Source: NIOZ-UU13 sp964417935 (GTDB lineage: Bacteria; Planctomycetota; Phycisphaerae; Sedimentisphaerales; Anaerobacaceae). Taken from it: DNA of 27,840 nucleotides. The notes beneath the pieces were generated by a model. That model worked only from the letters and a program-made list of their open reading frames with translations. It had not been told where the DNA came from and searched no databases. Where the stretch lies: contig CAYQKF010000065.1 in assembly GCA_964417935.1 (NCBI GenBank), positions 1-27,840 on the forward strand. Reading direction: 5' to 3'. Below are positions 7,080 through 14,870 of the stretch, piece after piece. The stretch's first letter is position 1; every line of letters starts with the position of its first letter. A program made the translations under genes and the position numbers.

Positions 7080-8112
7080 GGCCGGTCTGCCGCCGGGGAC
7101 ACTGGTTCATGTCGGCGAAAAGAAAGTTGAGTCTGCGAGAATTACCTTCATCGACTATGATGAGCAGAGCTTTCAGGAGAAACAGGTTCCGAACATCGAA
7201 GAATGTCTAAAACTTAAAAACACGCCTACCGTCAGTTGGATAAACATTGACGGCCTCCATGATATTGAATTACTCGAAAAGCTCGGCAAAGGATTCGAGC
7301 TACATCCGCTCATTCTTGAAGATATTCTAAGCACGGGCCAGAGGCCGAAGTTCGAGGATTATGAAAAATACATTTTTATCGTGCTCAAGATGCTTAGCTT
7401 TAGCGAGGAGAACCAGTCGGTCGAAGTCGAGCAGGTCAGCCTGATATTAGGTCCGAATTATGTCATTTCCTTTCAGGAACGTATAGGAGATGTCTTCGAG
7501 AATATAAGAGACAGAATCAGAAACGCAAAAGGACGTGTCCGGAAAATGGGAGCTGACTACCTGGCCTATGCTTTGATAGACGCAGTAGTCGATAGCTACT
7601 TTTTCATCCTCGAAAGATTCGGTGAGAAGATTGAGTCCATGGAAGAAGAGGTTGTTGGCGACCCGACCGAAAAGACCGTCCAGCAGATTCACTCACTTAA
7701 AAGGGAAATGATAGCGCTGCGAAAATCGATCTGGCCCTTAAGAGAATTAATAGGAGGAATACAAAAGAGTGAATCTTCGCTTATCAATGAAACTACAGAT
7801 ATTTATCTGCGGGATGTCTATGACCATACTATACAGATTATAGACACTATAGAAAGTTTCCGCGATATGGTTTCGGGGATGCTTGATATATATCTATCCA
7901 GTCTCAGCAATAAAATGAATGCCGTTATGAAGGTGCTGACGATTATTGCCACTTTATTTATTCCGCTTACTTTCGTAGCGGGGATTTACGGAATGAATTT
8001 CGAATATATGCCGGAGCTTAAAGTGCGGTGGGCCTACGGTGCCGTCTGGCTGGTTATGATTACGATTGCAGTTATTATGCTGTTTTATTTTAGAAGGAAG
8101 AAATGGTTTTAA
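7039..8112 (+). CDS. corA: CorA family magnesium/cobalt transporter
   Basis: The protein has 357 residues. The cytoplasmic funnel domain (about 20-290) contains WINIDGLHDIELLEKLG and HPLILEDILSTGQRPKFEDY, both diagnostic of CorA. The long stalk helix leads to two C-terminal membrane helices (about 298-317 and 331-351), with the universal GMN selectivity motif at 318-320 followed by FEYMPEL. It should form a pentameric Mg2+ (or Co2+/Ni2+) channel. ATG 7039, preceded by GGAG at 7026-7029, is preferred over an in-frame TTG at 7024. The lysine/arginine-rich first 15 residues are an extra cytoplasmic tail. The gene begins inside the MFS coding region, so both belong to one transcript. Confidence 0.96.
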   Translation: MAVKKRTTKKRSSKAGLPPGTLVHVGEKKVESARITFIDYDEQSFQEKQVPNIEECLKLKNTPTVSWINIDGLHDIELLEKLGKGFELHPLILEDILSTGQRPKFEDYEKYIFIVLKMLSFSEENQSVEVEQVSLILGPNYVISFQERIGDVFENIRDRIRNAKGRVRKMGADYLAYALIDAVVDSYFFILERFGEKIESMEEEVVGDPTEKTVQQIHSLKREMIALRKSIWPLRELIGGIQKSESSLINETTDIYLRDVYDHTIQIIDTIESFRDMVSGMLDIYLSSLSNKMNAVMKVLTIIATLFIPLTFVAGIYGMNFEYMPELKVRWAYGAVWLVMITIAVIMLFYFRRKKWF

Positions 8113-8163
8113 AAAACTATGGGGGGGCATTTTTCGCTTTCGGCCGTTTGAGGAGAAGAGTTT

Positions 8164-8883
8164 ATGTTAATCTTGTTTATTCTAACACTAATTGTATCTT
8201 TTGTTGCGGTCAGAGTTGGTGCGATCGCGTTTCAGTTGACGGGGCTTGAGTGGTCTTTGGCAAAATTCCAGGCGCTGTCGTGTTTTTCCGGAACCGGATT
8301 CACAACAAAAGAGGCTGAGTTAATTACCGGCAACAAACAAAGACGCAAAATCGCTACGATTCTGATAATTTTAGGTAACGCCGGTTTCGTTATTATGATT
8401 GCAACATTAGCCGGCTCGCTGGTTCCCCAGGAAACTATACTTTCCAAGTTGTCCGAATCATTCCTGCCGTTTAACATCCCGCCTGATTTGGTGAAGTGGG
8501 TAAACTTAATTATCATTGTGGCCGTGGTGTACGGTATCTATAAGGTTTTTACACATGAGAAATTTGTCAGGAAAATGACAAATATTCTCAGAAAAAAAAT
8601 TATCAAAAAAGAAATCTTTCAAAAGGTGTCCTTTGAGGAGTTGCTGCTGGCAACGGGGGGATATGGTATTTCACGGATTGCCGTCAGTTCCGGAAGTCCT
8701 GTTCTTAACAAGACGCTTGCAAAATCGGGACTCAGAGAACAGGATATTATGGTGCTGGCTACCGTAAGGGGCAGCGAAACAATACCCAATCCGCCGGCAA
8801 ATATGAAAATTCTGCTCGGTGACAAGCTTATATGCTTTGGAAAATTAGAGAACATTAGAAACAGGATTTCTATGAATCCGTAA
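8164..8883 (+). CDS. Small membrane protein with TrkH-like pore motif and RCK_C (TrkA-C) domain
   Basis: The protein has 239 residues. One membrane helix (about 2-22) is followed by ALSCFSGTGFTTKEAE (about 37-52), whose SGTGFTT resembles the selectivity-filter turn of TrkH/KtrB potassium channels. Two more helices follow (about 62-84 and 108-129). The C-terminus (about 155-235) is an RCK_C/TrkA-C domain (AVSSGSPVLNKTLAKSGLREQDIMVLATVRG and a late LLGDKLICFG), which in Trk/Ktr systems binds regulatory nucleotides. No RCK_N Rossmann domain is present. Family members are usually annotated as TrkA-C domain proteins; function is untested. Its place just after corA supports a role in ion homeostasis. 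GAGGAG precedes the ATG. Confidence 0.82.
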   Translation: MLILFILTLIVSFVAVRVGAIAFQLTGLEWSLAKFQALSCFSGTGFTTKEAELITGNKQRRKIATILIILGNAGFVIMIATLAGSLVPQETILSKLSESFLPFNIPPDLVKWVNLIIIVAVVYGIYKVFTHEKFVRKMTNILRKKIIKKEIFQKVSFEELLLATGGYGISRIAVSSGSPVLNKTLAKSGLREQDIMVLATVRGSETIPNPPANMKILLGDKLICFGKLENIRNRISMNP

Positions 8884-8948
8884 TAATAAAGAAATGACAA
8901 GTCTGTATTGACAGAATTTTAATCGAACAGCTTTGAGAATGAGATAAT

Positions 8949-9548
8949 ATGGGTGATTTGTTGGCTAACTCGTGGGCATATACGTGGATTGTCATACCTT
9001 TTTTGATATTTGTGGCAAGAATATTTGATGTGAGTCTGGGAACGGTGCGTGTCATATTCGTTTCGAGAGGATTCAAATATCTCGCGCCTGTAGTCGGTTT
9101 CTTCGAAATCCTTATCTGGCTTCTTGCTATCGGCCAGATTATGAAGAACCTTTCCAACCCCGCATGCTACATTGCCTATGCAGGTGGCTTTGCCATGGGT
9201 AACTTTGTCGGCATTCACATAGCTGAAAAACTATCCCTGGGATTGGTAATGATAAGAGTGGTTACTAAAAGGGATGCGGCGTCATTAGTGGATTTTCTTA
9301 AAGCAGAAAATTATGGAGTTACCAGCGTTGACGGGCACGGAACCAGCGGGCAGGTAAAGGTAGTTTTCACAATTGTGCCGCGCCGGGAGGCACGTGGTGT
9401 GGTCGAGCTGATTAAGAAATTCAATCCCCATGCGTTTTATTCTATCGAAGAAGTTGGCCTTGTGGAAAAGGGGATATTTCCGGTCAGAAAAAGCTGGCGG
9501 GATTTGAGTTTGTTGGGATTATTCAGACCATTTCGAAAAGGCAAGTAG
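8949..9548 (+). CDS. UPF0316 membrane protein (DUF5698 + DUF2179)
   Basis: The protein has 199 residues. Three N-terminal hydrophobic helices carry the UPF0316 signature around ARIFDVSLGTVRVIFVSRG (about 23-41) and YIAYAGGFAMGNFVGIHIAEKL (about 75-96). These are followed by a soluble DUF2179 domain (about 105-170: VVTKRDAASLVDFLKAENYGVTSVDGHG, then VVFTIVPRREARGVVELI). DUF2179 is thought to be a small ligand-binding module, but no function is established. It lies 65 bases after the RCK_C gene and is probably the last gene of the MFS-corA transcript. No strong terminator follows. A basic tail (RPFRKGK) ends the protein. Confidence 0.88.
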   Translation: MGDLLANSWAYTWIVIPFLIFVARIFDVSLGTVRVIFVSRGFKYLAPVVGFFEILIWLLAIGQIMKNLSNPACYIAYAGGFAMGNFVGIHIAEKLSLGLVMIRVVTKRDAASLVDFLKAENYGVTSVDGHGTSGQVKVVFTIVPRREARGVVELIKKFNPHAFYSIEEVGLVEKGIFPVRKSWRDLSLLGLFRPFRKGK

Positions 9549-9954
9549 AACCGCGTTCTCTTCAAATAAAACGTTTGGCCCACAAAATAAAAGAACAAAA
9601 GCATATTTAAGAGCGTTAACTCAGGTTTTAGGGTTTTCCAGCATTAACGCTCGGCATATTTAACGCTCTGAAAAGAAATGCGTAAATATCGGCTTGTTCG
9701 TCGATGACTTTGGATACGGGCATGCCTGCACCGTGTATGAGGAAGAGTTTGGTTTCCAATTCACTTTTACATCTGATATCCTTTGCCGATGCTCAAGATG
9801 GCAAACCAATAATTGGGAGCCCGGGCTAAGTATTTGTGAAAATTTGTTGCAATTTTTGGCAATGGCGGTTAATATCCAGCACCTATTGAAGCAAGGCAGG
9901 TAGCAATAGCTCTGTTGGGGTAGTGATCCGTCAACTTAGAGCAATAGGTGCAGG
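9549..9954. other. Gene-poor interval with inverted/direct repeats
   Basis: This interval of 406 bases has no convincing gene. A 69-codon open frame at 9694-9903 has no Shine-Dalgarno, an unbalanced composition and no recognised domain. The only structure I can see is the repeat set at 9601-9668, listed separately. The rest may be leader sequence for the small gene at 9955 or decayed coding DNA. Confidence 0.5.
9601..9668. repeat. Composite repeat: GCATATTTAA x2 with GAGCGTTAA inverted arms
   Basis: GAGCGTTAA (9611-9619) is matched by its exact reverse complement TTAACGCTC at 9644-9652 and again by TTTAACGCTC at 9659-9668. GCATATTTAA occurs at 9601-9610 and 9654-9663. The first inverted pair could form a 9-bp stem with a 24-base loop at the end of the transporter transcript. 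It lacks a T-tract, so an intrinsic terminator is doubtful. A protein-binding site or the remnant of a small mobile repeat are alternatives. Confidence 0.55.
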
Positions 9955-10251
9955 ATGGATAAGCCGAGCGAAAATAGCAATAAAGGTAGTAAAACAAAAG
10001 CCAGCAAGGTCTTAGAGGATTTTGTTGCCGGCCTGAGCGATGAACATCGTATGCTGGTCATTCTCAAAGCACAATTGTACGATGGAACCTGGGAGCCGAT
10101 GCTCGATGACCTGGAAAACCGCTTAGCTGGTAAACCGTATATATTCAAACTGGTAAATCGTATTAATGACGACATCGAGCGCATCGGACAGATGCAGAAA
10201 TTCGAAAAGGAGCACGATGTCGATTTGGCTGACTATGTCGAACTACCGTAA
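9955..10251 (+). CDS. Small conserved-looking protein of unknown function
   Basis: The protein has 98 residues, is soluble, and has no signal peptide or membrane segment. After a polar, lysine/serine-rich leader (1-18) the body is helical and well balanced: VLEDFVAGLSDEHRMLVILK, then LYDGTWEPMLDDLENRLAGK, YIFKLVNRINDDIERIGQMQ and a closing HDVDLADYVELP. I do not recognise a named family. The composition and the ordered amphipathic helices argue for a real protein, perhaps lineage-specific. The Shine-Dalgarno is weak (AGGTG at 9945-9949). It lies 102 bases upstream of the beta-propeller gene, separated by heptamer repeats, so shared transcription is uncertain. Confidence 0.65.
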   Translation: MDKPSENSNKGSKTKASKVLEDFVAGLSDEHRMLVILKAQLYDGTWEPMLDDLENRLAGKPYIFKLVNRINDDIERIGQMQKFEKEHDVDLADYVELP

Positions 10252-10264
10252 AAGTTTAGAATCG

Positions 10265-10341
10265 GATACTCGATGCCGGATGCCGGATGCTCGTAGAAGA
10301 GTAAAATCGAGTATCGAGAATCGAGTATCGAGTATCGAGAA
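10265..10341. repeat. Heptanucleotide repeat array
   Basis: Two blocks with a 7-base period. The first, near 10272-10292, has GATGCCG twice then GATGCTC. The second is five consecutive heptamers at 10307-10341: TCGAGTA, TCGAGAA, TCGAGTA, TCGAGTA, TCGAGAA. The array ends 12 bases before the beta-propeller start codon and so forms its leader. Such arrays resemble the short tandem heptamer repeats known from cyanobacteria and common in some planctomycetes. Confidence 0.8.
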
Positions 10342-10353
10342 TTGTGAGGGTTT

Positions 10354-11625
10354 ATGAAAATGGAAAGAATGCGGATACGCACGCTTCTGACAGGCGTGTT
10401 GAAAAGCAAACCAGACTCCAGATTCCAGACTCCAGACTCCCCGGCTGCGGCTCGGGCCTTCGCCGAGACGAGCAGACCAAGGTCTTGTGTCTTTTGCCTT
10501 GTATCTTGTGTCTTGTGTCTTTTGGTCTTGTCTGTTGTGCAGAACAGCTTTGCAGGGTTCCCGCAAGGCGGGGTCCCAGCCCAAGGCGGTTCGCAAAGGC
10601 TTATTTCACCGAAGCTGCTCGAACACGCCAATTTGAAAATATTGTGGGAAAAACCGCTGCCGATTAAAAAAGCGGAGAGTTTAGAGCAATTGCTTATTCT
10701 CGGTAACCGTGTCTATGCGATTTCGGACCGGAATTATACGGTTTCCCTGAACAGGGAAAACGGAAATATGATATTCGGCAGGGTTGTTGCACCAGATGGC
10801 TTGCCGATTGTGGGCTTGAAGCTTTATGGCGATGAGCTTATATCGATAGCCGGCACTAAACTGATTGAGATTGACCCGGAATCGGGAGTTCAGCTAAAAG
10901 CCGTAGATGTGGGGTTTAGTATAGCCTGTCCTGCCGCACGCAACAGTTCGTATTTTTACCTGGGCGGAGTTGACAGACGTTTGCATATATTACGCGCCGA
11001 AAATAAGGTCCAGATTTTTGAGGTTGCTGCCGAGAACGAGTCGATGATTACTTCTATTGTCGCTCATGACATTTCTGTCATCTTTACGACTGATGCAGGT
11101 AATGTGATAAGCATTATGCCGGACAGGCCGAGGCGGCTGTGGCAATTTGATGCAGCCGGGGGTATAGACGGGCCGATTATCAGGGATGGAATGTCGCTGT
11201 TTTTTGCCAGTAAGGATACGAACGTTTACAGAGTCGATATGGTCGGCTTACCGGAGAGAACGCAGCTTGTTTGGAAGTATCAGACCGACGGTGTGCTTGA
11301 GAAAGCGCCTCGTGTAACACGAGAGGTCGTCTATCAGTATGTTCCCGGTAAGGGTTTAACAGCGATAGACAAAGAAAACGGCACGCTTTTATGGTCGGTG
11401 CCGGGTGGCGTTGATTTATTAGCTGAGGCGAAAGGCAGGGCATACGTGATTACAAAGAACAGGACGCTGGTCGTGATGGACAACCTCAGTAAAAAGAAAC
11501 TATATTCGGTTAATTTTGCAGAGGTTTCGATATACACAGCCAATATAACGGACTCGAAAATCTATGTTGCTGATGAACGTGGCCGGATTGCCTGCCTGCA
11601 GCCGGTTGAACAGGTTGGTTATTGA
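10354..11625 (+). CDS. Exported PQQ-type (WD/YVTN-like) beta-propeller protein
   Basis: The protein has 423 residues. An unusually long N-terminal region (about 1-67) carries a cysteine-rich hydrophobic core (CVFCLVSCVLCLLVLSVV, about 47-64) and a possible signal peptidase site after NSFA. The mature part is made of repeated beta blades of the PQQ-like type: ILWEKPLPIK, VYAISDRNYTVSLNRENGNM, LWQFDAAGGIDGPIIRDG, LVWKYQTDGVLEKAP, LTAIDKENGTLLWSVPGG. No catalytic quinoprotein residues can be assigned, so a binding or scaffold role is more likely. GAGGG at 10346-10350 suits ATG 10360 (third codon) better than ATG 10354. Codons 20-61 are built largely from 7-base repeats (CCAGACT at 10411-10440 and TCTTGTG-like at 10483-10527). 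Confidence 0.8.
   Translation: MKMERMRIRTLLTGVLKSKPDSRFQTPDSPAAARAFAETSRPRSCVFCLVSCVLCLLVLSVVQNSFAGFPQGGVPAQGGSQRLISPKLLEHANLKILWEKPLPIKKAESLEQLLILGNRVYAISDRNYTVSLNRENGNMIFGRVVAPDGLPIVGLKLYGDELISIAGTKLIEIDPESGVQLKAVDVGFSIACPAARNSSYFYLGGVDRRLHILRAENKVQIFEVAAENESMITSIVAHDISVIFTTDAGNVISIMPDRPRRLWQFDAAGGIDGPIIRDGMSLFFASKDTNVYRVDMVGLPERTQLVWKYQTDGVLEKAPRVTREVVYQYVPGKGLTAIDKENGTLLWSVPGGVDLLAEAKGRAYVITKNRTLVVMDNLSKKKLYSVNFAEVSIYTANITDSKIYVADERGRIACLQPVEQVGY
10411..10440. repeat. Intragenic heptamer repeat (CCAGACT)n
   Basis: Four consecutive 7-base units, CCAGACT, CCAGATT, CCAGACT, CCAGACT, plus a partial unit, lie inside the first 30 codons of the beta-propeller gene. They encode a polar stretch before the signal-peptide core. 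A gain or loss of one unit would shift the reading frame. Confidence 0.85.
10483..10530. repeat. Intragenic heptamer repeat (TCTTGTG/TCTTTTG)n
   Basis: About six 7-base units (TCTTGTG, TCTTTTG, CCTTGTA, TCTTGTG, TCTTGTG, TCTTTTG) encode the hydrophobic core of the signal peptide of the beta-propeller protein. Because 7 is not a multiple of 3, the repeat is read in all three frames in turn. This gives a non-repeating Cys/Leu/Val peptide. Confidence 0.85.
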
Positions 11626-11633
11626 TAATGAAA

Positions 11634-11770
11634 AGCACGAAGCACGAAATCCGAAATCCGAAACAATATCAAATGACCGAAATTCAAATAACCAAAACAG
11701 TGGGTTTTGAAAATTTTAGCATTCGAATTTTGAATTTGTTTCGGATTTCGATATTCGAATTTTGGATTTA
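11634..11770. repeat. Heptamer arrays forming an inverted repeat upstream of purH
   Basis: The left half (11634-11698) reads in heptamers: AGCACGA twice, AATCCGA twice, then diverged units. The right half (11721-11770) shows TTCGAAT/TTTGAAT/GGATTTC/GATATTC-type units. CGAAATCCGAAAC (11652-11664) is exactly reverse-complementary to 11738-11750, giving a 13-bp stem with a 73-base loop. The structure fills the gap between the propeller gene and purH and ends 34 bases before the purH start. Confidence 0.75.
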
Positions 11771-11804
11771 ACCAATTACCCGTTACCAATGGAAAGGAAT
11801 TTAA

Positions 11805-13415
11805 ATGGACGTGAAAATCAAGACGGCATTGATAAGTGTTTCTAACAAAAGCGGTGTGGTTGATTTTGCCGGGAAGCTCGGTAAGATGGGTGTTAAGATA
11901 ATCAGCACCGGCGGGACAGCTAAAAAGCTCAGCGAAGCAGGCCTGGACGTTGTTGGCATCGAGTCGGTTACAGGCTTCCCGGAAATGATGAACGGCAGGG
12001 TGAAAACGCTTCATCCGAAGATACATGGGGCACTATTGGGACTTCGTGACAAAAGCGAACATACGGCAGCAATGAAAAAACACAATATCGAGCCGATTGA
12101 TTTGGTTTGTGTAAATCTGTACCCATTTGAACAGACGATTGCTAAGCCGAACTGTACATTGGCCGAGGCGATTGAGAATATCGATATTGGCGGGCCGAGC
12201 ATGCTTCGCTCGGCTGCGAAGAATCATAAGTTCGTAACGGTCGTAACACAACCCGGCCAGTACGATAAGGTCATCGAAGAGATGGAGAAAAACAACGGGG
12301 CTGTGAGCGAGGAGCTGCGCCAGCGTTTTGCACGGATTGCATTTGGTCTTACGGCTTCGTACGATGCAGCGATAGCAAAGTATCTTAACACCAGAGCAAA
12401 TGTAGAGTATCCCCGGAAGGTTTCAATTGCACTGAGCCAAACGGCGTCGTTGCGCTACGGCGAAAATCCTCATCAAAGTGCAGCATTCTATAAGCTGTCA
12501 CCGAGCGGTGAAACTTCGGTCAGCAGCGGCACTTTGTTAGAAGGCGGTATAGGTATCAGCTTTAATAATCTGCTGGACACTAATGCGGCGTTTGAACTGG
12601 TTAAAGAATTTGCCGAGCCGGCTGCGGTTGTTGTTAAGCATCTTAATCCGTGTGGATGTGCCATTGATGAGGATATTTGCGTGGCATATCGCAAGGCATA
12701 CGAAGGCGATGTGGTCAGTGCGTTCGGCAGCATTATCGCCCTGAACAGGAAAGTAGATGTTGAGTTGGCCCGAACGATTATGGAATCTTACAGCCGATTC
12801 GGCAAGGCATTAGGGGCCGGAGGGTTCTTTGCAGAGGTAATTATCGCGCCGGAATTTTATAAGGATGCGGTTGAGATAATCAGAACGCTGAAGACCTGGG
12901 GCAACAGGGTTCGACTGATGGAAACCGGGCCGATTGACAGAGCTAAGATTGACTGCGGTGAGTTTGACATTCGCTGCGTCATCGGCGGACTGCTCTTACA
13001 GAAACGGGATTTGGTTGGCTGGGAGCCGGATGTGTTGACGTATCCGACAAAGGCCAGGCCGACTAACAGTCAGCTTGAGGATTTGAAGGTCGCCTGGCTT
13101 GTCGCCAAGCATACCAAGAGCAATACAATCGTGCTGGTTAAAAATAAGAAGGTCTTAGGCGTAGGGGCCGGGCAGATGAATCGCATTGAGTCCGGTCTGA
13201 TTGCATTTAAGCACGCCGGCGACGAGTCGAACGGTTGTGCGATGGCTTCGGATGCGTTCTTCCCATTCCCGGACAACATTGAAAACGCCGCCAAGGCAGG
13301 CGTAACTGCAATAGTGCAGCCGGGCGGCTCGAAAAAAGACAATGAAGTCATCGCCGCCGCAGATAAGCACGGCATCGCGATGGTCTTTACCGGCAAACGA
13401 CATTTTAAACACTAA
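11805..13415 (+). CDS. purH: Bifunctional AICAR formyltransferase / IMP cyclohydrolase
   Basis: This enzyme catalyses the last two steps of de novo IMP synthesis: transfer of a formyl group from 10-formyl-THF to AICAR, then ring closure. The protein has 536 residues, close to the usual 510-530. The N-terminal MGS-like cyclohydrolase domain (about 1-150) shows ALISVSNKSGVVDFA, IISTGGTAKKL and TGFPEMMNGRVKTLHPKIHG. The transformylase domain carries the catalytic K278-H279-x-N-P-C-G motif (KHLNPCG), LRYGENPHQSAAFY, and the conserved end FTGKRHFKH. The start ATG 11805 is preceded by GGAAAGG. It stands alone, with no other purine gene nearby in the window. Confidence 0.98.
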   Translation: MDVKIKTALISVSNKSGVVDFAGKLGKMGVKIISTGGTAKKLSEAGLDVVGIESVTGFPEMMNGRVKTLHPKIHGALLGLRDKSEHTAAMKKHNIEPIDLVCVNLYPFEQTIAKPNCTLAEAIENIDIGGPSMLRSAAKNHKFVTVVTQPGQYDKVIEEMEKNNGAVSEELRQRFARIAFGLTASYDAAIAKYLNTRANVEYPRKVSIALSQTASLRYGENPHQSAAFYKLSPSGETSVSSGTLLEGGIGISFNNLLDTNAAFELVKEFAEPAAVVVKHLNPCGCAIDEDICVAYRKAYEGDVVSAFGSIIALNRKVDVELARTIMESYSRFGKALGAGGFFAEVIIAPEFYKDAVEIIRTLKTWGNRVRLMETGPIDRAKIDCGEFDIRCVIGGLLLQKRDLVGWEPDVLTYPTKARPTNSQLEDLKVAWLVAKHTKSNTIVLVKNKKVLGVGAGQMNRIESGLIAFKHAGDESNGCAMASDAFFPFPDNIENAAKAGVTAIVQPGGSKKDNEVIAAADKHGIAMVFTGKRHFKH

Positions 13416-13481
13416 TTTCGTATTGTGTCGTGCGCATCGCGTGATGTGAAAGCGGGCTTTTTGTCGCTGATGTATGGTTTA

Positions 13482-13518
13482 CCCGGGGCCCGCCGGAGAG
13501 TTGTAGCGGGCCACCGGG
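13482..13518. terminator. GC-rich hairpin between convergent purH and the coiled-coil gene
   Basis: CCCGG-GGCCCGC (13482-13493) pairs with GCGGGCC-a-CCGGG (13506-13518), giving a 12-bp stem with one bulge and a 12-base loop. It sits in the 123-base gap between two converging genes, where a bidirectional terminator would be expected. No T-run follows on either side, so factor-independent termination is not assured. Confidence 0.45.
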
Positions 13519-13538
13519 CATACCGTTTTGCTCAGGTG

Positions 13539-14843
13539 TCATTCGCCGCCGAGGATGGACACCATAGGCGGCTGGAGCAGACGAATTTGTCGGCTCATTC
13601 TGTCACGCCATAGCATTGCTTCCTGAAGGTTTTGTTTGGCGATGTCGGCCTTGAGTGAAAGCAGCTCATAGTCGTCGGCTTTTGCAAGCAGTGATTCTGC
13701 TTCAGCCAGTTGCTGCTCTTGGCTGGAAAGGTTTGCTTCGTCTTGAGTTGCTTGTATCGAACGGGTAGCTAATTCTTTATTGAGAGACTCTATCAGATTA
13801 CCACCTGCGGATTTGCTGAGTTCTTCGCGCCTTCTTGCAAGCTCGATTTTGGCTCTGGCGAGCTGTACTTTCAAATCCTCAAGCATCCTGCCTGCTTGAA
13901 CTTCTTTCTCTGCTTGAGCAAGCAATTTGTCACTCATTTCGACTAATCCCTGGAGTTCAATGGTGATGGAGTCATTCTCAAGCTTATCCTTTATATTAGT
14001 CTGAATTTCGGCTATTTGTTTGGTTGTCGCATTAATGATGACCTGGTTGGAAGCCTGACTCATCTTGGCAGTCTGAACCTCTTGGCGCAAGCGGCTAATA
14101 TCGGCGAGAATCTTGGTGCGGTCAATGACGTAGGACCCTGAGATTTCCCTGAGAGTTTTCTGCTTTTCGCGCAAGTCTGTTTCAGCACGGGTGGCTTCCT
14201 GCTCCGCGAGCTTGAGCTGGTCTCCAAATCTAAGCTTGTAGTCTTCAAAAGCTTTAATAAGAGTGCTCCGAAGGTTGCTAACAAGGGCGACCATAAACTC
14301 CTCGGCTGCCGGCTTTACGTCATCGCCAAGCTCAACTGACAGTAAGAAAAGAATCGTTTGCTCAGCAGCAGAGCTCGGAGATGTTGCAATGGTTGTGGGA
14401 GTTCTGCGAGAAGACCGGGCTGTGGATGTTGGAGACGGGGCCGTCTCCAACTCCATCATCGTCTCATAGTCGTTCCGCCCTTCGGGCGTTGACCTGCGTC
14501 TGTCTAAGGGTTCTGGTAGTATCCTGCCGGTAGCACCAACCAACGCCTCGATTGTAAACATCTCAGAAACCTGATCCGGTGAGATGTTGAGTACTTCACG
14601 GGTGACCCTGCCGCCAATGCTGGTACTGTGTAACAGGTAGTCTATAGTTGCATCGTCAAGCGGCAAAACCATCGGGTCGGATGTTATCTTTACTACACAG
14701 CTTGCAGTGCGCGTGTTTGAAATCTGGGTTGTTGCCGGTTGTTCAACTGATTGTGCCGGGACCGATGTTAAAAGTAGTAAAATCAGCAAGATGCTGAAAA
14801 GCACGCTTCTGACAAGCGTGACGATGCGTTTTGTGGGTTCCAT
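13539..14843 (-). CDS. Exported coiled-coil protein of unknown function
   Basis: The protein has 434 residues. There is a signal peptide with hydrophobic core VLFSILLILLLLTSVPAQS (about 13-31). Residues about 45-110 form a small globular region (VVKITSDPMVLPLDDATIDYLL), followed by a Ser/Thr/Pro/Arg-rich linker (about 130-160). The rest (about 190-425) is long, charged, Q/E/A/L-rich coiled coil, ending LLQPPMVSILGGE. I do not recognise a family. The middle segment from 45 onward recalls the start of periplasmic domains that probe secretion or efflux assemblies, but that is only an impression. The gene lies 27 bases after a membrane-bound probable anti-sigma gene and has a good AGGAGAG site, so it is the third gene of the second ECF unit and may be its sensor or effector. 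Confidence 0.8.
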   Translation of the reverse strand: MEPTKRIVTLVRSVLFSILLILLLLTSVPAQSVEQPATTQISNTRTASCVVKITSDPMVLPLDDATIDYLLHSTSIGGRVTREVLNISPDQVSEMFTIEALVGATGRILPEPLDRRRSTPEGRNDYETMMELETAPSPTSTARSSRRTPTTIATSPSSAAEQTILFLLSVELGDDVKPAAEEFMVALVSNLRSTLIKAFEDYKLRFGDQLKLAEQEATRAETDLREKQKTLREISGSYVIDRTKILADISRLRQEVQTAKMSQASNQVIINATTKQIAEIQTNIKDKLENDSITIELQGLVEMSDKLLAQAEKEVQAGRMLEDLKVQLARAKIELARRREELSKSAGGNLIESLNKELATRSIQATQDEANLSSQEQQLAEAESLLAKADDYELLSLKADIAKQNLQEAMLWRDRMSRQIRLLQPPMVSILGGE

Positions 14844-14870
14844 TTCAACTCTCCTTTTGAATCTGTTTTG

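Noticed and set aside
9694..9903. Possible small gene of 69 codons
   Set aside because: No Shine-Dalgarno, odd composition and no conserved-looking segment. Kept only as part of a gene-poor interval.
10265..11770. CRISPR array or phage att sites among the repeats
   Set aside because: The repeats are 7 bases long with no spacers, and no cas or integrase gene is nearby.
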